Source of the DNA: JANLTP01 sp031363055
GTDB taxonomy: Bacteria; Pseudomonadota; Gammaproteobacteria; Burkholderiales; Burkholderiaceae_E
DNA length: 45,547 nt
NCBI GenBank assembly: GCA_031363055.1
Contig: JANLTP010000109.1
Coordinates: 1-45,547 of the forward strand
Direction of reading: 5' to 3'
The notes beneath the pieces are model-generated. The model did not search any database. It was not told the origin of the DNA and was given only the letters and a program-made list of their open reading frames with translations. Below, one piece after another: positions 1 through 9,054 of this stretch. Every line of letters begins with the position of its first letter. Within the stretch, counting starts at the first letter, position 1. The translations under genes and the position numbers were made by a program.

Positions 1-381
1 GCGACAGGGCGCTCGATTCAGCATCGCAGGGGCCTGAAACGAATTCCGGTTCGTACGAGAAAGAGGCTGTATTCGCTGCGTCAAATGCTTGAGCGTCGTT
101 GGGATTGCAGGATTCAAACATGGGGCACCTGATAACTGGATCTATGTACAGTATTGTACCGCCGAACCCACTCTGATTCAATCGAAAAACTTGATCCTAT
201 TCAACAGAAAATCCCGATACTTTCCCTATGTGCGGCAAGCCGCGACCCAAAGCGCACTAATGTCATTACGTGTGCGTATTTGTGAAAGGGGGTACCAAGT
301 ACCAGCGATTAGTTATAGTGAGAACTTTGACTTAAGTCGAACCCTTTCAACCGGAATTCATAAATTCACAAGGGAAATAAA
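1..381. other. Intergenic stretch, no convincing gene
   Basis: No gene is supported here. A 98-codon open frame (89-385) has no ribosome binding site and no recognisable domain and runs into the start of the next gene. A -35-like TTGACT lies at 327-332 but no good -10 sits 16-18 bases downstream. The 3' end carries the ribosome binding site of the SRPBCC gene. Confidence 0.6.
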
Positions 382-852
382 GTGACCCATACGCAAGGCA
401 CTGAAAGCAGCGGCAACACCATCAAGTTGCACCGCATACTGACGACCACGCCCGAAAAAATCTGGCGTGCCTACACCCAGCCTGATGCCTTTGTGCGCTG
501 GCTTCCGCCGAACGGGTTCACCGGGCGTGTTCATGCGATGGATGTGACAGTTGGCGGTCGCTATCGCATGTCGTTCACTAATTTCACTTCGGGCAGTGAG
601 ATATTTTTTGGGGGCAGCTACCTCGAGCTTCGCCCGAATGAATGTATTGCCTACACCGCGCGTTTTGACAATCCCCACCTGCCGGGCGAAATGACCACAC
701 GGGTAACGTTGCGAGCGGTATCGGTGGGCACGGAGTTCCAGGTCACACAAAGTGGTATTCCAGTCATGATTCCGACGGAGGCTTGTTATCTCGGCTGGCA
801 AGAGTCGTTGCGCAATCTGGCCAGGTTGGTCGAGCCGAATATTCCCGGGTGA
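382..852 (+). CDS. SRPBCC domain protein (AHSA1/activator of Hsp90 ATPase-like)
   Basis: A 156-residue protein of the START/Bet v 1-like fold, which forms a hydrophobic ligand cavity. Seen: the opening IKLHRILTTTPEKIWRAYT, then DAFVRWLPPNGF, a central VGGRYRMSF strand with the usual G-G-x-Y-R/x-x-x, and a C-terminal helix with GWQESLRNLARLVE; this order is typical of AHSA1-type proteins, and the length fits. The start is GTG at 382 with AAGGGAAATAA just upstream. It reads alone, 82 bases before the cyclophilin gene. The ligand cannot be deduced, and no signal peptide is present, so it should be cytoplasmic. Confidence 0.8.
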   Translation: MTHTQGTESSGNTIKLHRILTTTPEKIWRAYTQPDAFVRWLPPNGFTGRVHAMDVTVGGRYRMSFTNFTSGSEIFFGGSYLELRPNECIAYTARFDNPHLPGEMTTRVTLRAVSVGTEFQVTQSGIPVMIPTEACYLGWQESLRNLARLVEPNIPG

Positions 853-934
853 AAGCATCAGTCAAATGGTTGGCATCAACGCTATGCTTAAAATGCGGTC
901 TCCCATTTGCCAGGTAATTTGAAGGATCAACCGT

Positions 935-1492
935 ATGTCATCACCCCAATGTCCCGCGATCGACGGATCAAGCCCCAAGACGCAAAAGTTTTCGGGTCCA
1001 CCGCCAATGTGTATCGATACCGCGAAGACCTACACCGCCACCATGGACACGTCGATGGGGTCGCTGACCATTGTGCTCGACGCGATCGCCGCGCCAAAGA
1101 CGGTCAACAGTTTCGTGTTTCTGGCGCGCTACCACTATTACGACAGCATCGTTTTTCATCGCATCATCAAGGGCTTCGTCTGCCAGGGCGGCGATCCGAC
1201 TGGCACCGGTCGTGGCGGTCCGGGCTATCAATTCGCCGATGAATTGCCGAAGTCCGGCCAATATGAAATTGGTTCCGTCGCCATGGCTAATGCCGGGCCG
1301 AATACCAACGGCAGTCAGTTCTTTCTGATTTCGGGACGCAGTGGCGTGCAGTTGCCGCCGGCCTATGCGTTGTTCGGCAAGATCACGCAGGGCCTCGATG
1401 TGCTGGCCGCGATGGATAAGGTGCCCACGGGTTCCGGCGACCGGCCAGTGACCGATTTGGTGATCAATTCGGTAACAATCAGCGAGTCGTAG
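935..1492 (+). CDS. Cyclophilin-type peptidyl-prolyl cis-trans isomerase
   Basis: It catalyses cis-trans isomerisation of X-Pro bonds. The cyclophilin fold begins near residue 33 after a 30-residue leader. Signatures seen: FHRIIKGFVCQGGD (catalytic Arg76) and MANAGPNTNGSQFFL (residues 117-131), with the G-T-G-x-G-G-P loop between. Length (185) is normal for bacterial single-domain cyclophilins with a short extension. There is no signal peptide, so a cytoplasmic location is inferred. The start ATG at 935 follows AAGGATCAACCGT. It converges on the NHL lipoprotein gene with two strong hairpins between them. Confidence 0.93.
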   Translation: MSSPQCPAIDGSSPKTQKFSGPPPMCIDTAKTYTATMDTSMGSLTIVLDAIAAPKTVNSFVFLARYHYYDSIVFHRIIKGFVCQGGDPTGTGRGGPGYQFADELPKSGQYEIGSVAMANAGPNTNGSQFFLISGRSGVQLPPAYALFGKITQGLDVLAAMDKVPTGSGDRPVTDLVINSVTISES

Positions 1493-1577
1493 ACGGCGTT
1501 CGTAAGCGGCGCTCGCAGACGGCGCTTGTAGCCGTTGTTCGAAGATGAAGCGACAGTAAATCCGCTAGCATCAATGC

Positions 1578-1609
1578 CAACGGCGGCACCGTTGCCGGTG
1601 CCGCCGTTG
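1578..1609. terminator. Strong hairpin, likely bidirectional terminator
   Basis: A perfect 13-bp GC-rich stem (CAACGGCGGCACC / GGTGCCGCCGTTG) with the 6-base loop GTTGCC, between two convergent genes. There is no clear T-tract on either side, so the terminator role is inferred from position and stability. Confidence 0.65.
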
Positions 1610-1620
1610 ACTGGTCAGGT

Positions 1621-1638
1621 CGGGACCCGCAGGTCCCG
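1621..1638. terminator. Second hairpin in the convergent intergenic region
   Basis: Stem CGGGACC / GGTCCCG (7 bp) with loop CGCA, 8 bases from the stop of the minus-strand gene. Together with the hairpin at 1578-1609 it probably ends transcription from both sides. Confidence 0.5.
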
Positions 1639-1645
1639 ATAGCGC

Positions 1646-3568
1646 TTAGTAACCCGCTGGAATCTTGCGGATCGTCTGGTTGGTGAAGTCTGATACGTAG
1701 ATGTTGCCTGAGGCATCAACCGCTACGCTGACCGGCAAATCGAACCGGGCTGCGGCTCCGACGCCATCGGCGAAACCATTGTTGCCTACGCCCGGAGTTC
1801 CGGCCAAGGTGCTGACTACGCCGGCTGCCGTGATTCTGCGAACCGTATTATTGGCGGTATCTGCCACGAACACATTGCCCGCTGCATCGACTGCAACATT
1901 GTAGGCACCGTTAAAGCGCGCAGCCGCGCCGGTACCATCCACAGAACCGGAGACACCACCACTACCCGCGAGCGTGGTGACACTGCCTGCTGAAGTGATT
2001 TTTCGGATGATGTGTGTGCCCGTATCCGCGACATAGACATTACCCGCACTGTCTACGGCCAGGCCGCGAGGATTGCCAAACTCGGCTGCGGCACCGACAC
2101 CGTCAGCAAAGCCGTAACCGCCAGCCGAACCCGCCAAAGTCGTGACAACACCGCTAGAGGTGATCTTGCGGATCATCTGGTTGCCGGTATCGGCGGCGTA
2201 TACGTTGCCAGCGCTATCGACTGCCAGACCTTCGACGTTGGTGAAGGACGCTGCGGCACCCGTACCGTCAGCGGAACCAGCCGTGGTTGAACCGGCGAGT
2301 GGCGATTGCACGCCCAAGGCTGAAACCATGCTGATCAGGTTACCTTCGCTGACATACACGTTGCCAGCGGCATCAACTGCGATGCCAGTAGGCGCTGTAA
2401 ACGTACCAACCAAGGTGGTGACCACGCCAGCCGGTGTCATCTTGCGGACTGCGTTGTTCAGCGTATCTGCAATATAGACATCACCGTTGCTCGCGACTGC
2501 GACACCACGAGCGTAAGCGAAGCTGGCGGCGGTGCCGGTACCATCGGCGTTACCGGTGACGCCTACCTGGCCGGCCATCGTGCTGGTCGGTTGCTGAACC
2601 ACCGTCAGAGTCGAAGTCGTGCTGTTGACCGAGCCTACGCCGTTGGTGACGGTCGCGTTGAACGTTGCACCGTTATCAGCCGCACTGGCGTTTGCCAGCG
2701 TGTAGGTCGATGCTGTGGCACCCGAGATCGCGCTGCCGTTACGATTCCACTGATAAGCCAGGGTCGCGGTTCCGGATGCGTTGATCGTGAAGGTGATCGA
2801 GCTGCCACCGTTGACGCTGCTTGTTGCCGACAAGTCGGTCACGATGCTGGGCGCGACTGGCAGGGCCGATACACTGAGTGTCAGGTTCGGGCCATTGACG
2901 GTACCCGCAGTATTCGTGACGGAGGCGTAATAGACCGCACCGTTATCGACCAGTGGTACTGGACCGGTGTCATAGTTGGCGCTGGTTGCACCGGCGACCA
3001 TCGAACCGTTTTTGTACCATTGATAACTGAGCGTTGCCGAACCCGTTGCTGCGACAGCCAAGGCGGCTGACTGGTTCTGCGTTACCGCGACGGTTCTTGC
3101 GGCCGTATCGCTGATGCTCGGTGCGACTGCCGACACGGTCAAGGTAGCCGGCGTACTGACAGCGCTGCCTGCCGAGTTGGTAACGGTGACTGTGAACGAG
3201 GCACCGTTGTCGGCTAACGCGGCTGCGGCAAGGGTGTAAGTGGCAGCGGTGGCGCCAGCAATCGGTGCACTACCGCGCGACCACTGATAACTCAAGGGAT
3301 CGGTCCCTGCGGCCACCACTGACAGGGCGGCACTAGCGCCGTCATTGACCGTAAGCGAGGCAGGCTGGGTCGTGATGGTTGGAGCAACTACGGTTTCTGC
3401 TTTAGGTTCTGTTGTAACGGGGTTTCCGCCGTCACCGCAAGCGGCGACCACCATGGCGAAGGCCGCCAGACTCAGCCAGCGACCTAGGGTCTGGAAGGCC
3501 GATTTTCCGCTGGGCAGCGACGTGCTGCCCACGGTAGTACCAAAAACATTCAAGCTTGGATTGCTCAC
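1646..3568 (-). CDS. Lipoprotein with Ig-like domains and NHL-repeat beta-propeller
   Basis: A 640-residue secreted lipoprotein. The GTG start at 3568 follows CAGGAGCGAATC. A hydrophobic segment ends in the lipobox VVAAC (Cys44), after an unusually long 30-residue leader. Next come three tandem Ig-like domains (about 63-145, 150-235, 240-325), each with the S/A-Y-Q-W-x-x-x-G core strand, then six NHL repeats (about 345-640) of the form GxAVDxxGNVYVxDxxNxxIRKI. Such propellers usually bind proteins or sugars at the cell surface; no catalytic residues are evident. Repeats 3-6 are nearly identical, suggesting recent internal duplication. It stands alone; the partner is unknown. Confidence 0.88.
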   Translation of the reverse strand: MSNPSLNVFGTTVGSTSLPSGKSAFQTLGRWLSLAAFAMVVAACGDGGNPVTTEPKAETVVAPTITTQPASLTVNDGASAALSVVAAGTDPLSYQWSRGSAPIAGATAATYTLAAAALADNGASFTVTVTNSAGSAVSTPATLTVSAVAPSISDTAARTVAVTQNQSAALAVAATGSATLSYQWYKNGSMVAGATSANYDTGPVPLVDNGAVYYASVTNTAGTVNGPNLTLSVSALPVAPSIVTDLSATSSVNGGSSITFTINASGTATLAYQWNRNGSAISGATASTYTLANASAADNGATFNATVTNGVGSVNSTTSTLTVVQQPTSTMAGQVGVTGNADGTGTAASFAYARGVAVASNGDVYIADTLNNAVRKMTPAGVVTTLVGTFTAPTGIAVDAAGNVYVSEGNLISMVSALGVQSPLAGSTTAGSADGTGAAASFTNVEGLAVDSAGNVYAADTGNQMIRKITSSGVVTTLAGSAGGYGFADGVGAAAEFGNPRGLAVDSAGNVYVADTGTHIIRKITSAGSVTTLAGSGGVSGSVDGTGAAARFNGAYNVAVDAAGNVFVADTANNTVRRITAAGVVSTLAGTPGVGNNGFADGVGAAARFDLPVSVAVDASGNIYVSDFTNQTIRKIPAGY

Positions 3569-3723
3569 GATTCGCTCCTGACGCGCTCATTGAAGATGAA
3601 CCTTATTCTCTGCGCGCAACAGGGCGTTCGATAGCCTCGAGTGGTGCGAAACCGATCAACGGCCTACGTCGGACGATCGAAGGATTTTGGCCCGGGGTTC
3701 ATACAACAACACTACGAAAGGAC

Positions 3724-4938
3724 TCAGTCTTGGAGAAAGTTACCGGCCGAGAACTTGACCGGTGGCGCATCGGCGTCGAAGCTCACGCCCTGCGGATCGC
3801 CACCGGCGGCAATCACATCGAGTTGCCGCTGTAATAGACGCCGCAACATGACCACACCACGATCACTACCGGCCAGATGTTCTTCCGAATGCCGGGTAAT
3901 CGGCCCCTGACTGACCATCGCCTCATAGTCGCCCGGAAAGTCGCGGTGTTCGGCCGGCGTCAACTCTTCCCAGAGTTTGCCGTTCAGTCGCGATCGCATA
4001 CGGACCAAGTCGCCTTTCTCACGTACCCGGCCGACGACGTAGATGCGAAAATGAGTGTCATCGATCGGCAGTACCCAACCGAGTGACTCCACCATGCCGT
4101 AGCGGCCAATGCGCGGGCTCGGGATGACACGCAGGTTCGGCAGACCGGCCTCGCTGATACGACGCAAGGTCCTGCCATCGGGCAACTTGCGTAGCGACAG
4201 CGTGCGCACGCTGTGCGCTTGAGTGTCCCAGCTCACTTCGGGCATGACCGCCATCTGTTCGACGAACTGCGTGCCGCTGAATGATGAATGCAAAATGACC
4301 ACATGAAACGGGTCGACCAGATTCTCGTAATGCTGTAACCAGTTGCAAGGAATGATCTTTGGCCCACCGCCGCCAATACTGTTATCGTCGGTCTCCAGAA
4401 ATTCACCGGCCTCGAGGGTCTCGAGGCATTCGTATCGCGGCAACACAGGCTTTCTATCGGGTGGCCCCATGTAGGCCCAGATCAGCCCATACAGTTCCTC
4501 GACCGGGTACCAGGGTTGACGAACCTTCTCGCGCAATCGCCCGCCCTCCGGCTCGCACGGCTGCTCGAGGCAATGACCTTGAACATCGTAGAGCCAGCCG
4601 TGATAGCAGCAGCGAATGCCGCGTACTTCCACCTTGCCGTAATAAAGCGACGCGCCGCGATGGGCGCAATGCGGGTACACGAGTCCGGCGCGGCCGGCGC
4701 CATCGCGAAACAGGATCAGATCTTCGCCGAGGGCGCGAATTTGCCGAGGCGTTTGGGCGGCATCGCTGCTGATACCAATCGGCTGCCAGTAGCGGCGCAA
4801 CAACTCACCCATCGGCGTGCCTGCGCTGACTTCGGTCAGCTCTTTCTTATAGGTTCCCATCGGCCGGGCATAGGCAGTGCCGCTATCGATCGCCTTCGGT
4901 ACTTCGATCGCGCTGCTATTTGAACCCGGTTTTTTCAT
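3724..4938 (-). CDS. Rieske non-haem iron aromatic ring-hydroxylating oxygenase, large subunit
   Basis: A 404-residue oxygenase of the phthalate 4,5-dioxygenase-like group. The Rieske 2Fe-2S site is C91-A-H93 and C110-C-Y-H113, so C-x-H and C-x2-H are intact. The mononuclear iron site is ENLVDPFHVVILH (Asp209, His212, His217), and a likely third carboxylate is in DFPGDYEAM. The N-terminal GELLRRYWQPIG is typical of this clade. Its ATG overlaps the TGA of the upstream Bug receptor gene by ATGA, so the two are translationally coupled. That suggests uptake and oxidation of one aromatic or carboxylated substrate. No reductase gene is nearby; the substrate is unknown. Confidence 0.9.
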   Translation of the reverse strand: MKKPGSNSSAIEVPKAIDSGTAYARPMGTYKKELTEVSAGTPMGELLRRYWQPIGISSDAAQTPRQIRALGEDLILFRDGAGRAGLVYPHCAHRGASLYYGKVEVRGIRCCYHGWLYDVQGHCLEQPCEPEGGRLREKVRQPWYPVEELYGLIWAYMGPPDRKPVLPRYECLETLEAGEFLETDDNSIGGGGPKIIPCNWLQHYENLVDPFHVVILHSSFSGTQFVEQMAVMPEVSWDTQAHSVRTLSLRKLPDGRTLRRISEAGLPNLRVIPSPRIGRYGMVESLGWVLPIDDTHFRIYVVGRVREKGDLVRMRSRLNGKLWEELTPAEHRDFPGDYEAMVSQGPITRHSEEHLAGSDRGVVMLRRLLQRQLDVIAAGGDPQGVSFDADAPPVKFSAGNFLQD

Positions 4939-5915
4939 TCTGCGGTAACACCGGCTGCCTTGATCAGTTCAGCCACGCGCGGATAGTCGGCCTTGTAACG
5001 TGCTAAAAACTCAACCGGATTGTTGCCCAGCGGCTCGAACCCGTAGTTGGTCAATCGGCTCGCGACCTCGGGTTCGCGGGTGATTTCAGCGAGCGCTGCT
5101 ACCCAGGCTTCGATGATCGGAGCTGAAGTTTTGGCCGGCGCATAAACCCCGATCCAACTGTCGATGTCATAACCCTGAAAGCCCTGTTCAGCGAAGGTCG
5201 GCACTTGCGGCATCACGCCAACTCGTCGAGTGCCTGCGATGCCGAGTACTTTCATCTTGCCGGCCAGCGAATGCGTGCGCGCAGTGGCGGGGTTGGCCCA
5301 GGCAAAGTCAAGCGACTCACTAAACAGGTCGGCGTGCACCACCGCCTCGGCCTTGTAGGGCACATGAATCAGATGGGTCGCCGTCTGTCGCTTCATGAGC
5401 TCGCAAAACAGGTGCGCGGTTGAACCCGTACCCCAGGTACCGTAGGTCAATGAAGCCCGAGTCTTGGCGAAGGCGGCAAACTCTTTCAGGTTGTTGTACG
5501 GTGCATTGGCGCGTGCCACCAGCATCGGGCCGCCCGTGGCCAACTGCGAGAGCGGGCTGAAGTCGGTGAGCGCGTCATACGGCAGCTTCGGCATCAGGAT
5601 GGCGTTGTTGACATGTGTCAAGGGCAAGGTAAACAGGACCGTGTGGCCATCGGGTGCGGCTTTGGCGACGAAATCGGCGGCGATGACGCCACTGGCGCCG
5701 GGCTTGGCGTCGACAATGATGGATTGCCCCCAGCGCTTTTGCAGTCGCTCGGCATAGATGCGCGCCAGCGAGTCGATCGGCCCACCGGCTGAACCGAACG
5801 GCACGATCCGAACGGTACGGTTCGGGAACGTCGGTGCTTGCGCATACAGCCGGGGACTGGCGAGGCCCGCCAGGCCCACGAATCCTGCAAGCGCTGTGCG
5901 TCGACTAATGATCAT
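4935..5915 (-). CDS. Bug-family (tripartite tricarboxylate) solute-binding receptor
   Basis: A periplasmic receptor of about 326 residues. The start chosen is ATG 5915, preceded by GCGAGGGTATTTC and giving a twin-arginine-like signal (ISRRTALAGFVGLAGLA, cleavage near LYAQA); an upstream in-frame ATG at 5984 would bury this signal. Bug hallmarks: FPNRTVRIVPFGSAGGPIDS, the VDAKPGASG loop, and GTWGTGSTAHLF. Family members bind carboxylates, often without a linked transporter, as here. The ATGA overlap with the Rieske oxygenase gene suggests the ligand is that enzyme's substrate or a related acid. Confidence 0.9.
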   Translation of the reverse strand: MIISRRTALAGFVGLAGLASPRLYAQAPTFPNRTVRIVPFGSAGGPIDSLARIYAERLQKRWGQSIIVDAKPGASGVIAADFVAKAAPDGHTVLFTLPLTHVNNAILMPKLPYDALTDFSPLSQLATGGPMLVARANAPYNNLKEFAAFAKTRASLTYGTWGTGSTAHLFCELMKRQTATHLIHVPYKAEAVVHADLFSESLDFAWANPATARTHSLAGKMKVLGIAGTRRVGVMPQVPTFAEQGFQGYDIDSWIGVYAPAKTSAPIIEAWVAALAEITREPEVASRLTNYGFEPLGNNPVEFLARYKADYPRVAELIKAAGVTAE

Positions 5916-6012
5916 GAAATACCCTCGCCTGGCCTGTGCAATGATTTCGTTACGTAGTTTCCGATCACCGTGATGGCTTTGCAAGAAAAATCGGCTCGAC
6001 TACATCAATAGC

Positions 6013-7209
6013 TCAGGGCGCAGCGTTTTCCAGATGCAGAAACTCGCGGATACGCGCCAGTTCAAACTCGAGTCCGTCCCGAAAGGCGGGTGCGGTCGGC
6101 GCGCGGCCGCTGACATAACCCATCGAGTGGGCCAGCGCGCCCGAGGTGACGCTCAGATTGCCCCAGCCAATCACCTGCTCCTGCCAAAGCAAGGGCAACG
6201 CGTAGTAACCGAGTTTGCGTTTCGGTGCCGGTGTGTAGGCTTCAAAGCGATACGCCCAGCCCCAGAACAACTCAAAGCGACGCCGGTCCCACACGACGGG
6301 GTCGAATGGCGTCAGCAATCGGACTTGATCATCGGGCTGCCATCGCGCTGATTGCGGCTTCTCGCCGACCGGCCAATACCAGTCGATTCCGTCGAGCCGG
6401 GTGTGCGCCAGCCGCGCCTTGGCCCGCGTCAGCGCCATGCCTCGTTGTGCGGCCCATTGCGGTGTTCCACCCTTCAGATGGCTCACCAGTTGCCCGAGGC
6501 TGGCAGCCGGCAGCGGTGCGTACTTGGCGGCCAGCAGGTCAATCAACGAGTCAAGGCGAGCGTCTGACGTAATCGCGTCGATGACGGCACTTGCGCCAGT
6601 GCCTGAGCTGGCACAAGAGCTGGCGTCATCGCCAACGTTTGCTATTAAGTGAGTGCATGCTTCTATATTTGTCGTGTAAACACGGGTTCCCCCATCGCGG
6701 CGTGCCACCCGAAGCAGGCCGCGATAATGCAGATCGTCGAGCAATTGGGTGGTCGCGTTGCTGGAGCCACCAAACCAATTGGTGACTTTGCCATGAGCGA
6801 AATGGGCGTCGACTTCGCGCGGGTGCGCGGCGCCGCGCTCGGCCACAAAAGCCAGGACGGCCTGCGCCTGCCGTTGTCGGACGGCGCTCCACGGGGTCGG
6901 CAGCGTCCGAGGATGCATGAGCGCCTGCACACTGCGCGGCAGGAAGCCATAGTTGACGAAAAAGTCTTCCTCGATGTCCAGCCGGTGGTAGCGACGCTCC
7001 AGGTCACCCGAACGGTAGCCCCGCACACGATGGCGCAGCGTCAGGTCCTGGGCGCGGGCCGGGGCTCGGATCGGGTCGGCTTGCACGAAGCCCATCCGCA
7101 CCAGCGCCTTGGGCAGTGTGGTCGGTTTGAACAGACTGCGCGCAATCGCATAGCGGCGCAGTTGCGCTAGAGTGAGCGCTGGCTTCAGAACCGAATTCAA
7201 TATCAACAA
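6013..7209 (-). CDS. YcaQ/AlkX-like winged-helix DNA glycosylase
   Basis: A 398-residue member of the HTH_42/YcaQ family, whose studied members unhook DNA interstrand crosslinks and remove bulky alkylated bases. The N-terminal block FVQADPIRAPARAQDLTLRH is the family signature and contains Q43-A-D45, matching the Q-x-D catalytic motif of the YcaQ branch. The C-terminal VWDRRRFELFWGWAYRFEAY block is also typical. There is no ATG near the N-terminus: TTG at 7209, 7206 or 7200 must serve, with no good ribosome binding site. It starts 4 bases after the lysE stop, so coupled translation is likely. Confidence 0.82.
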   Translation of the reverse strand: MLILNSVLKPALTLAQLRRYAIARSLFKPTTLPKALVRMGFVQADPIRAPARAQDLTLRHRVRGYRSGDLERRYHRLDIEEDFFVNYGFLPRSVQALMHPRTLPTPWSAVRQRQAQAVLAFVAERGAAHPREVDAHFAHGKVTNWFGGSSNATTQLLDDLHYRGLLRVARRDGGTRVYTTNIEACTHLIANVGDDASSCASSGTGASAVIDAITSDARLDSLIDLLAAKYAPLPAASLGQLVSHLKGGTPQWAAQRGMALTRAKARLAHTRLDGIDWYWPVGEKPQSARWQPDDQVRLLTPFDPVVWDRRRFELFWGWAYRFEAYTPAPKRKLGYYALPLLWQEQVIGWGNLSVTSGALAHSMGYVSGRAPTAPAFRDGLEFELARIREFLHLENAAP

Positions 7210-7213
7210 ATAG

Positions 7214-7834
7214 TTATCGGCTGATGACCAGCTTGACGCCGAATCCGATCAGAAACAGGCCGGCGATCTTTTCAAGGAGGCTGGACGCGGTCGGATTGGC
7301 CCGAATGCGCTCGGCGAAAAAATGCGTCAACATCACTGCGGCCAGGCCGTAGGCGAAGGTCAGCAGCGCGATACTCAGCGCCATGAAGGCGAAGGTCGCA
7401 ACACCTTGGTGCCGGGCCGGATCCACGAACAGCGGGAAGAAGGCCATGTAAAAAACGATCGCCTTCGGATTCAGCAAGGTAATCATGAACGCCTGGCGAA
7501 AGTAGTGACGTGGCCGGATATTCAACACCGGCGCCGAACCCGGCCTGGCCAGCAGCATCTTGCCGCCCAACCACGCCAGATAGGCGGCACCCGCCCATTG
7601 CACAGCGGAAAACGCGGTCGGCGTCGCCGTCAATAACGTGGCGACGCCGGCGACGGCCAGCCACATGAGCACCTGATCGCCAGCAATCACGCCCAGAGTA
7701 GCCGCCATGCCGCCTTTGATGCCGCCCTTGCTGGTCGAGGTGATCAAGGCCAGATTGCCGGGCCCTGGAATGAACAAAAAGATAATGACCGCAATGACAA
7801 ATGCGCCGTAGTCGGTAACGCCGAGCATACTCAC
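7214..7834 (-). CDS. LysE/RhtB-family amino-acid exporter
   Basis: A 206-residue inner-membrane protein with about six hydrophobic helices. The first helix carries the family motif IPGPGNLALI, followed by a glycine-rich amphipathic segment GGIKGGMAATLGV; LLNPKAIVFYMAFFPLFV is the conserved fourth-helix region. The family exports amino acids or related small molecules; the substrate is not deducible. ATG at 7834 follows AAAGGAGAGGTGAGT, a strong ribosome binding site. It is first in a two-gene unit with the YcaQ-like gene and divergent from the Bug receptor at 7997. Confidence 0.9.
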   Translation of the reverse strand: MSMLGVTDYGAFVIAVIIFLFIPGPGNLALITSTSKGGIKGGMAATLGVIAGDQVLMWLAVAGVATLLTATPTAFSAVQWAGAAYLAWLGGKMLLARPGSAPVLNIRPRHYFRQAFMITLLNPKAIVFYMAFFPLFVDPARHQGVATFAFMALSIALLTFAYGLAAVMLTHFFAERIRANPTASSLLEKIAGLFLIGFGVKLVISR

Positions 7835-7996
7835 CTCTCCTTTAACTTCCGCTCGATGTTACGTGATTAAGACGCGGTTCAGGCGCGACTGGGCGCATCA
7901 CGCCTCGCTGGAAAATCGGTTGGCGGCAGGGTGGTGTTGCGCCATTCCTGGTTGGCTATACTGACCTCGCAGATGGTGGGGACAAACATAACTTGA

Positions 7997-8986
7997 ATGG
8001 GAAGCGTCTGGATGAATCTTTTGGGTTTCAATTCTGCTTGGTCAGCCGCCCTTTGGGTGTTCTCGAGCCTGCTGGCCTCGTCAGCTCACGCGCAGACGGC
8101 TTATCCGACGAAGCCCGTCAAGATCATCGTGCCGGTCACCACCGGCGGCCCCAGCGATCTGGTGGCGCGTATTGTTGCCGATAAATTGACGACCTCGCTG
8201 GGCAAGCCGGTGATTGTCGAGAACCGCCCGGGCGCCTCACAAGTGGTCGGCGCCAATGCGGTGGCCAAGGCCGAGCCGGATGGCTACACCTTGTTGCAGG
8301 CGGCCGCGAACATGGCGATCAACCCGCTGCTCATGACTGACCTGCCGTTCGATACGGTCAAGGACTTCGCGCCCGTCTCCCTGACCCACATGACCCCTTA
8401 TGTCTTTGTGGTCAGCGCGCAGTCGGCGGTGCAAAACTTGGCCGATCTGCTCAAGCTGATTCGCGATAATCCGGGTGCGATCAGCTATGCCACGACCGGC
8501 CAGGGCAGCCCGCAACAACTGGCCACCTTACTGCTGGCGCAGCAGCAGAAGTTGCCGACGATGACAGAGGTGCAGTACAAGGGCAGTTCGGCAGCGCACC
8601 CGGACGTGATCTCGAATCGGGTACACTTCATGATTGATCCTTTGGCGGCGTCGGCGCCGCACATACGATCCGGCCTGTTGCGGGCGTTGGCGGTGACGAC
8701 GCCACAACGCAACCCCTCGTTCGCTAATTTGCCCACGGCGATCGAGGCTGGCCTTGCGGGCTATGACTTCGCCAGTTGGGGCGGCGTATTTGCTCCAGCG
8801 GCCACACCCAAGGACGTGCTTTCGAAGCTCAACAGCGAGCTGTCGAAAGTTCTTCAGAGCGACGACATCAAAAAGCGCTTTGAAGAAATGGGTCTGGTCG
8901 CCAAGTCCAGTTCTGCCGACGAATTCGGTGGATTTCTGGTGAGCGAGATGAATCGCTGGAAGGCCATTCTGGGCGCTAAGAAATAG
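7997..8986 (+). CDS. Bug-family (tripartite tricarboxylate) solute-binding receptor
   Basis: A periplasmic carboxylate receptor of 324-329 residues. The signal peptide ends near SSAHAQT, followed by YPTKPVKIIVPVTTGGPSDL and the VENRPGASQVVGANAVAK loop, both standard for Bug proteins. Two starts are possible: ATG 7997 and ATG 8012; the second gives a more usual signal peptide and has GGAAG about 8 bases upstream. No membrane transport subunits or catabolic genes adjoin it, which is common for this expanded family. Ligand unknown. Confidence 0.9.
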   Translation: MGSVWMNLLGFNSAWSAALWVFSSLLASSAHAQTAYPTKPVKIIVPVTTGGPSDLVARIVADKLTTSLGKPVIVENRPGASQVVGANAVAKAEPDGYTLLQAAANMAINPLLMTDLPFDTVKDFAPVSLTHMTPYVFVVSAQSAVQNLADLLKLIRDNPGAISYATTGQGSPQQLATLLLAQQQKLPTMTEVQYKGSSAAHPDVISNRVHFMIDPLAASAPHIRSGLLRALAVTTPQRNPSFANLPTAIEAGLAGYDFASWGGVFAPAATPKDVLSKLNSELSKVLQSDDIKKRFEEMGLVAKSSSADEFGGFLVSEMNRWKAILGAKK

Positions 8987-9054
8987 CGCAGGCGTAACGC
9001 ACGCACAGGTGCACGCAACCGGATTGACTTTTCTATCCGTACAGGGGTGTTGCG

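Noticed and set aside
1..55. Similarity of the left edge to 3617-3665 (ACAGGGCG-T/C-TCGAT) as a repeat family
   Set aside because: Only about 14 matching bases followed by weak similarity; not distinguishable from chance by eye.
89..385. 98-codon frame at the left edge
   Set aside because: No ribosome binding site, no domain, and it overlaps the ribosome binding site and start of the SRPBCC gene.
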